The position numbers were made by a program, and so were the translations under genes. The notes beneath the pieces are model-generated. The model was not told the DNA's origin. It ran no database searches and worked only from the letters and a program-made list of their open reading frames with translations. Positions 50,504-58,934 of a stretch of 64,000 nt of DNA are shown in pieces (the stretch's first letter is position 1; each line of letters opens with the position of its first letter). This DNA comes from Shewanella eurypsychrophilus (GTDB taxonomy: Bacteria > Pseudomonadota > Gammaproteobacteria > Enterobacterales > Shewanellaceae): positions 4,558,102-4,622,101 of the forward strand of contig NZ_CP045503.2 of NCBI RefSeq assembly GCF_007004545.3. Reading direction: 5' to 3'.

Positions 50504-52957
50504 TTAATTAAATTGGCCATGCACTTTGTCAACGCCAGAGATACTACCGATTGAGTGACATACAGCACATGATTCACTGCCTGAGGCAGCTTCTTGGGAG
50601 CTTGCACCAAACACCGCACCGCCGTTAATGATCATGTGATTAATCATGCTCTTCTCTTCAGCAGTTATGCTCACAGCAACTTGCGGAAACTCACCATTAT
50701 CATATCCCAGCCCATTACTGCTTAAGTCACGAGTCAACAAGGTGCTGCCGTCAGCATCGGTCACTATGTTGCCGTCACTGCCTATTAAGCCTGGTCCCAC
50801 ACTGAGGTGACAAGAAGTACACACTATCGCTATTGGGCTGGTGTATACCGCACCGTCGCGGACTAAGTTATTACCATCGCTCAGTGACGTAGTTGGCGCT
50901 CTCGTTATCGATGCACGTGAGTTTTGTGCCAGTGGAAGATCTATCTGCGCATCATCATGACATTGAGCACAATCGCTGATGGGTGCCGAGTAGAACTCAT
51001 TACGGCCCACCATAACAAAGGCATTCTCAGCATCGACAAATCTGTGGTTAGAATGGATCTTATGTACTTCAAATTTCAAGTCACTCGAACCACCATCTCT
51101 TGGTGAATCAGCTGGCGAACGAGTGAAACGGTTCGCGTTATGACACGCCTTACACTGCGTAGGATCATCAGAGCGACGACTGTCATGCTGAATAACCTGC
51201 TCATGACATGAATCACACTTATCAAAATTTGCAGCTAACTTAAGTTCAAAATCTGGGTTATAGCTTAAGGTCGCAGCATCGAAGAAGTTATTCATCACAG
51301 TCGAAGGTGCTGAGATCTTCTCCTGAGCATTATTCTCTTCGCAACTTACCCTTTCATTGCTGCTATTAACACACACACCGGATGAGATAAATGTCGTTAA
51401 GATATCGCCACTGATCAATGGCTCTGCGTTATTGATATTAATATCAAGAGCGGTATCCCAATGACAGATGATGTCACCAACAGATGCGCCGTTACGACAA
51501 TTAGGGTTCTTATCTAATTCAAATGAGTTGGGGGTATTTTTGGCCACATGAGTTTCAAACCCAACACCATTGTCCCAATTCAGCAGCAAACGTACGCTAT
51601 TTTTAAACTGCAGGTAGGGATCTGTTAGCGCTATCCCCTTACCGTCTTGTGTCACAAGAACATGCACGTCATAGGCGGTGCTGCTGGTCGCGACGAGTTG
51701 AGTCACCTCAAATTTAACACCGTAATCTATGCCTGCCGACTTCTTACCTAACGCCGCTACGGTATGCATATTCTCTACTGAATTACCGAAGCCGTCACCA
51801 TGACAAGAGAGACAGGTATCATCTGCGGCCGGAAACATTATATGCTCGATGCTATTTGGCTTAGCCGCCATCATGGCATCATTAAATGCAATATTGTCAT
51901 GACATGATGAGCAAGTCGCTACGCTTGGAATAGACTTCCAATTACCGCCTTCAGGGGTAATTGTGCCACTAAGGTTGGGATTAAGGGCTAGATCAGCCTC
52001 ATCGGCATGACAACTCGTGCAGTTACGTATGTCTTGAGGATAGTTAATACCATCTATAGTGCCCTTGTTATTGAGTACCCATATCCCATCATTTTCGGCG
52101 AAAACCTTTTCCTTCTGACCATCGCGTAAGAACAGGCTGTATTTATTACCCTCATGCGCCAAAGTCGGCAGATCAATCCCTTGATGCAGTTTATGCACCA
52201 TGATCTTAAAATCTAAACTCTCTCCACTGATAGGATCGAATGCATCAGGATTATGGCAGGTCACACAGTTGTCAGTATCGACGCGATTACCGCCATGAAA
52301 AGCCAGCTCGGTATGGCAGTTATTACAACTTTCCACTGCGACTATCTGACGAAAATGACTCACTTCACCACCAGCTGGTACCCAGTCAAAGCTAGTATTG
52401 GCCACGGGGTAGTTAGATGACTTTCTAATTTCTAGCCCCAACCTATGCGTTAATGACTCATCCCAAACAATAGGAGCGCCAGAGATAGGATCGACACTAT
52501 TGAGCAAGTCAGCCTCGAAGGTGTACTGATAACTGCCATCTAAGTTGTCCACCAGCGTGCCGCCTTTCTCGCTCGTTGGCAGGCTGACATTGGCAACATC
52601 TGGGTATTGGTCCTGAGAAATATCCGTAGCTTTACGCAGATAACTACTCCAATCGGCCCCACTTGTCTGCGCATCAGGCACTAATTTCGCGACGGTCGTT
52701 CTCACATCTAAGATCCCCACTAAAGGGTTGCCAAGTTGATCTTCAGCATTAAATGTCACGCTAAGCTTGCTATCAACAAAGGCGGCTTCTGATACAGCCA
52801 CTGTCAGTACAGAAGCCGATATCACTGTGTCATCTCCCGTTCCTGGAGTGCCATCTTCACCGGGCTTGCCATCCTTACCGTCACTACAGCCAACTAGCGC
52901 CATGGCTGTGACAAGGGAGGCAAATAATTTACTCTTGTTTAACTTCATGATCATCAT
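50504..52957 (-). CDS. OmcA/MtrC-family decaheme surface cytochrome lipoprotein
   Basis: An 817-residue multiheme protein. The signal ends in a lipobox (AMALVGC, lipid on about Cys24), followed by a short collagen-like Gly-X-Y stretch (GKDGKPGEDGTPG). Ten CxxCH heme sites are present, in two groups of five: CNNCH, CVTCH, CTSCH, CSSCH, CLSCH (about 210-385) and CDSCH, CKACH, CAQCH, CTSCH, CAVCH (about 575-805). This matches the split-domain plan of MtrC, MtrF and OmcA, which pass electrons to metals or flavins outside the cell. No MtrA/MtrB partner is adjacent, so it must use a conduit encoded elsewhere. Confidence 0.93.
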   Translation of the reverse strand: MMIMKLNKSKLFASLVTAMALVGCSDGKDGKPGEDGTPGTGDDTVISASVLTVAVSEAAFVDSKLSVTFNAEDQLGNPLVGILDVRTTVAKLVPDAQTSGADWSSYLRKATDISQDQYPDVANVSLPTSEKGGTLVDNLDGSYQYTFEADLLNSVDPISGAPIVWDESLTHRLGLEIRKSSNYPVANTSFDWVPAGGEVSHFRQIVAVESCNNCHTELAFHGGNRVDTDNCVTCHNPDAFDPISGESLDFKIMVHKLHQGIDLPTLAHEGNKYSLFLRDGQKEKVFAENDGIWVLNNKGTIDGINYPQDIRNCTSCHADEADLALNPNLSGTITPEGGNWKSIPSVATCSSCHDNIAFNDAMMAAKPNSIEHIMFPAADDTCLSCHGDGFGNSVENMHTVAALGKKSAGIDYGVKFEVTQLVATSSTAYDVHVLVTQDGKGIALTDPYLQFKNSVRLLLNWDNGVGFETHVAKNTPNSFELDKNPNCRNGASVGDIICHWDTALDININNAEPLISGDILTTFISSGVCVNSSNERVSCEENNAQEKISAPSTVMNNFFDAATLSYNPDFELKLAANFDKCDSCHEQVIQHDSRRSDDPTQCKACHNANRFTRSPADSPRDGGSSDLKFEVHKIHSNHRFVDAENAFVMVGRNEFYSAPISDCAQCHDDAQIDLPLAQNSRASITRAPTTSLSDGNNLVRDGAVYTSPIAIVCTSCHLSVGPGLIGSDGNIVTDADGSTLLTRDLSSNGLGYDNGEFPQVAVSITAEEKSMINHMIINGGAVFGASSQEAASGSESCAVCHSIGSISGVDKVHGQFN

Positions 52958-53329
52958 CTTGAGCCTACTGTTATTATTTTTTCAGTTCCGTTATTGCATC
53001 GACTCAAAATAATAACCAATTGAAATTATTGACCTATAAATGAGTTCAAATGCAACACATGGGCAATATTTTCAAAGAAACTGACATTAATTTACAGATG
53101 ACTGAAGTTCACAAAAAGCGTAATCCTGATAACTATATTTATCTTTACTTTACCAAGCACTTAATTAATAAGGCCTATTTTAAGAATGTTTGATATTGAT
53201 GATTTAATAAAACTTCAATAAAATCACAAAATTGCCAACTGGCGCACGATTTTAATAAGGAGTAGAGAGTAGAACGTAGAGAGATATGATGAAATTGAAA
53301 CAGGCCACAAGCTGAAGCTAGAGCCTAAA
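52958..53329. other. Upstream region of the decaheme gene
   Basis: About 370 bp of AT-rich sequence upstream of the cytochrome gene. It ends in an AGTAGAGAGTAGAACGTAGAG patch (53261-53282) of short GTAGA repeats. No recognised operator. Confidence 0.4.
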
Positions 53330-53360
53330 AAAGGGCTAAGCCATGTCAGCTTAACCCTTT
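53330..53360 (-). terminator. Rho-independent terminator of the VF530 gene
   Basis: AAAGGGCTAAGC/GCTTAACCCTTT stem followed on the minus strand by a T-run. Confidence 0.8.
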
Positions 53361-53421
53361 GTGCTATTCCCATATCTTAGAGAGCGTATAACGATTGGTA
53401 TTATATTAATCGATTTAAGCT

Positions 53422-53925
53422 CTACTTACCCCAAGGGTTATTAGGGTCTTGAGAAGGTGCTGGTCTATTGGCGTTAGCACCCTTATTTTGTGCATAACCG
53501 TCTTGAGTTCTAGGCTTATCTTTAGCATAACGAGGTTTGCCTTGGTCCTTATTACGCTTCATCTCCTCATAATCGGCGGTGGCCTTGACTCGCATCTCAT
53601 CAACCAATTCGACGGTTAACTCTTCAGGCTTACGCGGCACGATACCATCGGCAAAACCACGCTCACGAGGCTTAAGCTCGAATTGTGCAGAATCTCCCTT
53701 AGGCATACGCTTGAAGCGATAAAGATAAAAGCTTTCTACTCGCTCTCGAGCCCACTCAGTCTTTTTCAAAAACTTCAGGCATGCGGCCATATTGGGGTTA
53801 CTGTTGAAGCACTCTAAACGCAGCGAGGCGTAAAGAATTTTCCAATCGTAAAACGCCACCAACTCGGTGACCATAGTTTCTAAGCCTAAGCCGTGTAATG
53901 GGTTGTTCTGCTGCTGTTCAATCAT
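53422..53925 (-). CDS. VF530 (DUF2132)-family protein with long tail
   Basis: A 167-residue cytoplasmic protein. Residues 8-75 match the small VF530 fold (NPLHGLGLETMVTELVAFYDW, NPNMAACLKFLKKTEWARERVESFYLYRFKR), a DNA-binding-like helical domain of unknown role found in marine gammaproteobacteria. The rest is a charged, low-complexity tail rich in Lys, Asp and Asn that ends NPNNPWGK. Typical family members are about 75-80 residues, so this tail is an addition. The ATG is preceded by only a weak ribosome site. Confidence 0.85.
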   Translation of the reverse strand: MIEQQQNNPLHGLGLETMVTELVAFYDWKILYASLRLECFNSNPNMAACLKFLKKTEWARERVESFYLYRFKRMPKGDSAQFELKPRERGFADGIVPRKPEELTVELVDEMRVKATADYEEMKRNKDQGKPRYAKDKPRTQDGYAQNKGANANRPAPSQDPNNPWGK

Positions 53926-54086
53926 GGGATATTCAACTCGTGTAAACGCATATATGTTCTATGGGCTAATAATAACAAGAAATGCTATCAAACACCCATA
54001 ACAGGATGGCTTTCTTTTCATTAATACCTTGCCTACAATTTTGAATCATTAGCGGTATTCGTTGTGAAATGAGTCTGCATACAAGA

Positions 54087-54255
54087 TCAACCTATGGCAT
54101 TGCCCCCTATAAATGAAGCTACAGCCCTAATATTACTAGGGGCATATTTAGATAAAATAGTCTCAATCACACCGCGGTCTTGAAGGTGTTTCAGGGCCAA
54201 ATTTAGCGCTTCGATACTCACAGGAGCATGGGTGGATAATAACCAAACATGCAGC
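54087..54255 (-). pseudogene. Decayed C-terminal fragment of a family 3 solute-binding protein
   Basis: On the minus strand an open frame of about 56 codons reads KLHVWLLSTHAPVSIEA, then LNLALKHLQDRGVIETILSKYAP, ending at a stop at 54089-54087. The helix-turn pattern with a final ILSKY is typical of the C-terminus of periplasmic amino-acid/ligand-binding proteins. An in-frame stop lies just upstream and there is no start codon or rest of gene, so it is a remnant. Confidence 0.55.
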
Positions 54256-54331
54256 TTATTCGATTATATAGACCGGACTAATATAGCAAAGCACTATATT
54301 GCCCTGTATCATGCCTGCCAGAATTTTGATT

Positions 54332-55675
54332 ATGAAGACCGACAAGATGAGCAATGCCAACAAACCAGTCACCAACGCGCTGTTAAAACAGGCCCATAAC
54401 AACATGCCTATGGGTGTGGCCGATAGTTACCGTTACTGGGGTGAAGAAAACACCGTATTTGTTAAGAGCAGCTTGGGCTGCACCATTACCGATGCAGACG
54501 ATCAAGAGTTTATTGATTTCCGTCTCGCTTACGGACCTATCATCTTGGGCTATCGTGATAGCCGGGTCGATCAAGAAGTGGTTACAGCAATCACCGAACG
54601 TGGCACCATTTCAGGCTTTTCCACCGATCTAGACTCTCAAGTGGTCGAATTAATTAAGCAGATGTGCCCGAACATTGAGAAGATGCGTTTCGCTAATTCA
54701 GGCACAGAAGCCGTAATTGGTGCGGTTCGCACCGCCCGTGGCTTTACCGGTCGCAACAAGATTGTAGTTGTAGAAGGCGGTTTTCATGGTCTATACGATG
54801 AAATGATGTGGAAATCAGATGTCGATAATTGGAACAGCGAAACTGAAGCGGCGCCAAAAATTGCCGCTTTTGGTGGCGGTATTCCTGAAGCAAGTCGAGA
54901 GCATCTGGAAACAGTCCCCCTCAATGACTTCGCTGCCATTGATGAAGTCTTTGCACGTGTTGGAAATGATATCGCTGCCATAGTGATAGAGCCGATTCTA
55001 GGCAACTGCGGCAGCATCGCATCATCACAAGAGTACATGCAGAAATTGCGTGATATCTGTGATGCCAATGGCACACTTTTGATCATGGATGAAGTTAAAA
55101 CAGGCTTCCGCGTGGCTAAAGGTGGCGCACAAGAGCTCTATGGTATTCACGCCGATCTAACTACCTATGCAAAAGCTATGGGCAACGGTTACCCTGTCGC
55201 TGCCTTCGGTGGCCGCAAAGACGTTATGGACATGATCAGCTTCGGCAAGAATGGTGTCACCCATGGCGGCACGTATACCGCCAACATGATCGCCCTTAGC
55301 GCGGCCAAAGCGACACTGACAATTTTGAATGAAACTGATGCCTACGATAGCATCAACAAAGCTGGCGCCGATATTCAACAGGTGTTATCACGGGTATTTA
55401 CCAAGCACGGTATCGAACATAAGTTCGCTGGCCCTGATGCCATGTTCGGCATTCACTTTGGTAATAAAGTCCCGCACAACTATCGTGACTGGAAGAAGAC
55501 AGATAGCGAGCTGTATACCGAGTTTGCCCATAACTTGATTGCAAGTGGCATCATGCTGGAGCCAGACTCCCGCGAGCCTTGGTTTATCTGTGAATCTCAC
55601 AAGAACATAGACCTTGCCAAGCTAGAACTGATTGCCGATGCCGCCATGGCAAAAGCTATCGCCGAACGCAAGTAA
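54332..55675 (+). CDS. Class III PLP aminotransferase (GSA-aminomutase-like)
   Basis: A 447-residue fold type I PLP enzyme. PLP-site features are MRFANSGTEAVIGAVRTARGFTGRNKIVVVEGGFHG, the cofactor Asp in LLIMDEVKTGFR, and the Schiff-base lysine in TTYAKAMGNGYPVAAFGG. It resembles the glutamate-1-semialdehyde aminomutase/acetylornithine group but is not HemL itself (which has a different lysine context and normally no such N-terminal region). Start at ATG 54332; 54347 is an alternative. It stands alone with its own terminator. The substrate is unknown. Confidence 0.87.
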   Translation: MKTDKMSNANKPVTNALLKQAHNNMPMGVADSYRYWGEENTVFVKSSLGCTITDADDQEFIDFRLAYGPIILGYRDSRVDQEVVTAITERGTISGFSTDLDSQVVELIKQMCPNIEKMRFANSGTEAVIGAVRTARGFTGRNKIVVVEGGFHGLYDEMMWKSDVDNWNSETEAAPKIAAFGGGIPEASREHLETVPLNDFAAIDEVFARVGNDIAAIVIEPILGNCGSIASSQEYMQKLRDICDANGTLLIMDEVKTGFRVAKGGAQELYGIHADLTTYAKAMGNGYPVAAFGGRKDVMDMISFGKNGVTHGGTYTANMIALSAAKATLTILNETDAYDSINKAGADIQQVLSRVFTKHGIEHKFAGPDAMFGIHFGNKVPHNYRDWKKTDSELYTEFAHNLIASGIMLEPDSREPWFICESHKNIDLAKLELIADAAMAKAIAERK

Positions 55676-55780
55676 GAGAACTCATAGAAACGGCCAATGA
55701 ACCCTAGCGAGTCTTACTATCAATATGTCAGCCTGTAAATAAGTAGCGGACTAATTAGCACTGATACCAATTGGTATTAA

Positions 55781-55806
55781 AGGCTTCGGAAATTTTCCGA
55801 AGCCTT
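55781..55806 (+). terminator. Rho-independent terminator of the aminotransferase gene
   Basis: AGGCTTCGGAAA/TTTCCGAAGCCT stem followed by TTTTTT. It sits just after an ATACCAATTGGTAT palindrome (55764-55777). Confidence 0.9.
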
Positions 55807-55891
55807 TTTTTTCCATACAAACCTTCTCTAATCCTCGTACCAATCTTCATACCATTCCTCATACCAATCTGTATCAGGCCTAGCCAAATAG

Positions 55892-56214
55892 CGAGCTTGT
55901 AGAGTTCACCTATACTTAGCGGCGCTAAGCGAAAGCTGGGTTAAAGCCGTGAAAATTCAAAAAAAGAATTAGGATTTATTAAAGACTGGAAAATATATGG
56001 CAGTGATCTATCTGTTAGTGGTGACTTCAATATGCTATTCGTCGTCACATTTGATAATGCCTCAGATCTGGAGCCAAATCAGAAGAAATATGCCGCCTTT
56101 ATGAAAAAGTGGAGTGATGAGGATGAAAAGCAGTCCAACCAAATTTCGGCTAAATATCCAGAGGTCAGAACCCTGACCGGAGAGTACAGAATGCGCGAAA
56201 TCATCTTAAAGTAA
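55892..56214 (+). pseudogene. Frameshifted remnant of a small hypothetical protein
   Basis: The 60-codon frame from 56032 extends upstream without its ATG: in frame before it are KELGFIKDWKIYGSDLSVSGDFN codons, and the adjoining frame supplies ALSESWVKAVKIQKK. The two frames meet at a run of seven A (55959-55965), which looks like a frameshift. No start codon or signal peptide is found upstream. The last part (EYRMREIILK) reads like an intact protein C-terminus. Either a pseudogene or an unrecognised shifted gene; the family is not known to me. Confidence 0.5.
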
Positions 56215-56262
56215 GCGAACACTGGTATAGGCCTGATGCCCTAGGAGATAGCATCAGGCACT

Positions 56263-56934
56263 CTAGCTCGCAATGCGCTTGGTATCACTATTAGCCAAAA
56301 AGCCATCAGTCAGATAAAAGTTGTTAAATAGCGGCTCAAAGTCTTCCGAAACCGTTGTGTCTATAGCTAAACTCGCTAGCACATTCTGTTGCCATGATTG
56401 TGCCTTAGGTAAACCGCAGAGAAAATCATAGTCAGTGTACTTTTTTACTAACGCAGCGCGATGTAACAATGGCACCCAGGCAATATCAACATTACTTAGC
56501 TCATCAGATTTAAAGAATTGTGTCTTACCGGAAAGCTGAGCTTCAACCTTAGCGAAAGCTGTAATCAAGTTTTCTGAACGCTTGATAAAGGTTTCTCTGT
56601 CTTTGCTTCTCATGGTGCCACATTGAACCAGATAGTGTTTAGACCCTAGATAGCTCCAGGCTCTATCTTTAGCGCGTTGTTCATTGCTCACCCCTTTCTC
56701 CAAAGGACCATACTCATCTTCGATATACTCAATGATGGCATCAGACTCAAACAAGGCTGTCCCCGATTGCGTTACCATCACTGGCACCTGACCGTTTGGG
56801 GCTAAGTCTAAAAACCATTCAGGCTTATCTTTGAGGTTTATATATTCAACCTCGAAAGGGATCTTCTTGGCGACTAACACAGCTGTAACGCGCTGAACAA
56901 AAGGACAAATTTTAAAGCTAATTAGTTTGATCAT
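56263..56934 (-). CDS. Glutathione S-transferase, omega-like N-terminus
   Basis: A 223-residue cytoplasmic GST. The N-terminal thioredoxin-fold domain reads MIKLISFKICPFVQRVTAVL, with Cys10 in a CPF motif as in omega/beta-type GSTs that act by a cysteine thiol. The cis-proline and the glutathione Glu-Ser follow in GQVPVMVTQSGTALFESDAIIEYIEDEY. The all-helical domain fills the rest. The ATG at 56934 (MIKL) is preferred; the MRDEK extension is an alternative. It may handle thiol exchange or detoxification. Substrate unknown. Confidence 0.87.
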   Translation of the reverse strand: MIKLISFKICPFVQRVTAVLVAKKIPFEVEYINLKDKPEWFLDLAPNGQVPVMVTQSGTALFESDAIIEYIEDEYGPLEKGVSNEQRAKDRAWSYLGSKHYLVQCGTMRSKDRETFIKRSENLITAFAKVEAQLSGKTQFFKSDELSNVDIAWVPLLHRAALVKKYTDYDFLCGLPKAQSWQQNVLASLAIDTTVSEDFEPLFNNFYLTDGFLANSDTKRIAS

Positions 56935-57366
56935 CTTCTCATCTCTCATCTTTTACTTTCAAAATAAAATGGTCTCTATATTGAGTAAGACGAGAGTAAT
57001 TCGAAAAGGATGGAAATATTTACAATATAATAATTACAAACGTTTCGTAGCGTTCACATAACAGGTATCTTTGCTGCGCATATTAAGAAAGAATACTCAA
57101 ATGCCGGAACAAAAATTAAAACCTCTGCAATTCATTAAATCACTTTCAATCGTAAAATCTCTGCCAATTTTGTAAAATTGACTGAAGCGGAAGACTGCCT
57201 TCAACCATGATGGGAGATGGTGTAATGCCAATCATGGGTATTAGAGCACCTGCAGAAAATAGCTCATTGATGGCTTTTCTCTATTCACGCTTACATTTCC
57301 TTACACATAAGTACTAATGGATATTATATATTCAGCCCCAAGTTAAATTGTTAGAGAAATGTAAAC
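56935..57366. other. Intergenic region with a possible decayed gene
   Basis: About 430 bp. On the minus strand 57178-57287 a short frame reads FSAGALIPMIGITPSP, then MVEGSLPLQSILQNWQ, and may be the end of a lost gene, but it is too short to assign. A GCCG-poor AT-rich remainder probably holds the promoter of the outer-membrane protein. Confidence 0.35.
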
Positions 57367-57948
57367 GTGAAATCTAAAATACTTATAGCAGCTTTGCTTA
57401 CCTTACCAGTGCAAGTTATTGCCAAAGACAATACTACTCAGCCCCCAAAGACTCATACTCTTTTTTATGCTGCGGCAATTTCGGATGTTGAATTATCGTC
57501 CAGCAATAAAGTTAGCGACTATGATGAAGGTATGGCCCATGAACTTGGCTACAGATACCAGGTAAATCAATATCTTGCAGCAGAGAGTCGCTTTATAAAA
57601 TCATCATCTATTGGTGCCAAACAAGTTATGAGCCTAGGGCTTATTGATGGTTCATTAAGCTACTCAGTACTCGTAGCGTCTGGACAAGCTAGAATATCAT
57701 TAACGAATAATAGCTATTTATATGGAAATCTAGGCATTACTAGCTATCAATGGGAATATGAGAAAAATGGCCCTTGGACACCTAAAGATGAAATGAAAAG
57801 TCTAGAAGATTCAGGTATTGGTAGCTATCTATCAGTAGGAGCAAAATACCAATGGTCACGAGTCGAATTAGCTATTGAAAACCAGTGGTTAAAAATGGGT
57901 GATGTTAATGCCAGTAATATTACGGTTTCTGTTGGCTATCGTTTCTAA
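57367..57948 (+). CDS. Outer-membrane beta-barrel protein, OmpA/OmpW-like size
   Basis: A 193-residue secreted protein. Start is GTG at 57367; the signal peptide is ILIAALLTLPVQVIA, cleaved near residue 19. The remainder has alternating-pattern beta strands (THTLFYAAAISDVELSS, ELGYRYQVNQYLAAESRF, NSYLYGNLGITSYQWEYE, SVGAKYQWSRVELAIENQW) and ends with a C-terminal Phe (VSVGYRF), the BAM recognition signature. This is an eight-strand barrel like OmpA-like porin or attachment-type proteins. Function unknown. Confidence 0.8.
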   Translation: MKSKILIAALLTLPVQVIAKDNTTQPPKTHTLFYAAAISDVELSSSNKVSDYDEGMAHELGYRYQVNQYLAAESRFIKSSSIGAKQVMSLGLIDGSLSYSVLVASGQARISLTNNSYLYGNLGITSYQWEYEKNGPWTPKDEMKSLEDSGIGSYLSVGAKYQWSRVELAIENQWLKMGDVNASNITVSVGYRF

Positions 57949-58004
57949 TAAACACCTCACTGCCTAACCTAAGTAAACAGATATTCAACATGTTAGGATT
58001 TAAT

Positions 58005-58031
58005 AAGTGGGATCATCATTAGATCCCACTT
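58005..58031. terminator. Bidirectional hairpin terminator
   Basis: AAGTGGGATC/GATCCCACTT perfect stem between the convergent barrel and nitroreductase genes; T-runs are weak. Confidence 0.6.
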
Positions 58032-58046
58032 GCTGTATTGGCTTAA

Positions 58047-58703
58047 TTACAGAACCTGAATAACCTGTTCCATGGCTAGGCGCGATTTAGGTAATTTGGC
58101 ATTATAGTCTTCCTCACTATGATGATAGCCAATAGCCAGTGCGACCTCACAGACGTAACCATCAAGCTCATCGCTAAACATTTCAGTAATTAGCGAACTA
58201 TCAACACCTTCCATCGTGGTCGAGTCTATGCCTAAACGCGCTAACGTATGCAAGGTGTTGCCCAGCGCTAGATAAGTTTGTGACTTAGTCCAAGTCGCAT
58301 TGTTACCTTTGTCGTCGGTGTTTAATTCAACAAACGCAAAACCGCCAAACGCTTGCTCTCTCTCTTCTTGCTTAGTGCGGCCATCTTCAATGCCCTTATC
58401 GACAACCTTAGCGTAATCTTCGCGGGTATAAGCTGGGTTATGAGCAAACAAAATAACATGTGATGCTGATTTAATATGCGGCTGATTAAACTGAAAATTA
58501 TTGGCAAATGTCTCATGCATACGCTGTTTAGCTTCATCGCTCTCAATCACGATAAACTTCCAAGGCTGTGAGTTAATAGAAGAAGCAGATAAACGCATTG
58601 CTTCATAAATCACTGCAAGATCATCAGCTGAGACCCGCTTAGAGGCGTCATATTTTTTCGCTGTGTAACGGTTTTCTAAATCAGCAATAATTGGGTTTGT
58701 CAT
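58047..58703 (-). CDS. nfsB: NfsB-like oxygen-insensitive nitroreductase
   Basis: A 218-residue flavoenzyme, the same length as E. coli NfsB (217). Starting at ATG 58703, MTNPIIADLENRYTAKKYDASKRVSADDLAVIYEAMRLS and SSINSQPWKFIVIES carry the FMN-binding Arg and Ser, and LALGNTLHTLARLGIDSTTMEG and the C-terminal NAKLPKSRLAMEQV match NfsB. These reduce nitroaromatics, quinones or FMN with NAD(P)H. A further 33 upstream codons to 58802 lack homology and are excluded. It is transcribed convergently with the beta-barrel gene. Confidence 0.92.
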   Translation of the reverse strand: MTNPIIADLENRYTAKKYDASKRVSADDLAVIYEAMRLSASSINSQPWKFIVIESDEAKQRMHETFANNFQFNQPHIKSASHVILFAHNPAYTREDYAKVVDKGIEDGRTKQEEREQAFGGFAFVELNTDDKGNNATWTKSQTYLALGNTLHTLARLGIDSTTMEGVDSSLITEMFSDELDGYVCEVALAIGYHHSEEDYNAKLPKSRLAMEQVIQVL

Positions 58704-58934
58704 AATTGTCTCTACATTCTTTGGGGCTGCCATTGACTGGCTAACCGAGGTAATTGGGTCTTTTACATTGATGGTGAGGATATTAAGCTTACTTCCGCAC
58801 AATTTACACCGGGCAAGCCTTGAATCATTATCAAATATTTTTTGTTAATGCTTCTAACATTGACATTTTTTGTCAGTTCTAGATGATGGAATGGTTTTTA
58901 CAGCAACTCCCCATCCAAGGAAGAATATAAAAAA

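Noticed and set aside
57178..57287. Minus-strand fragment possibly from a lost gene
   Set aside because: About 36 codons between stops, no recognisable family; too short to claim as a pseudogene.
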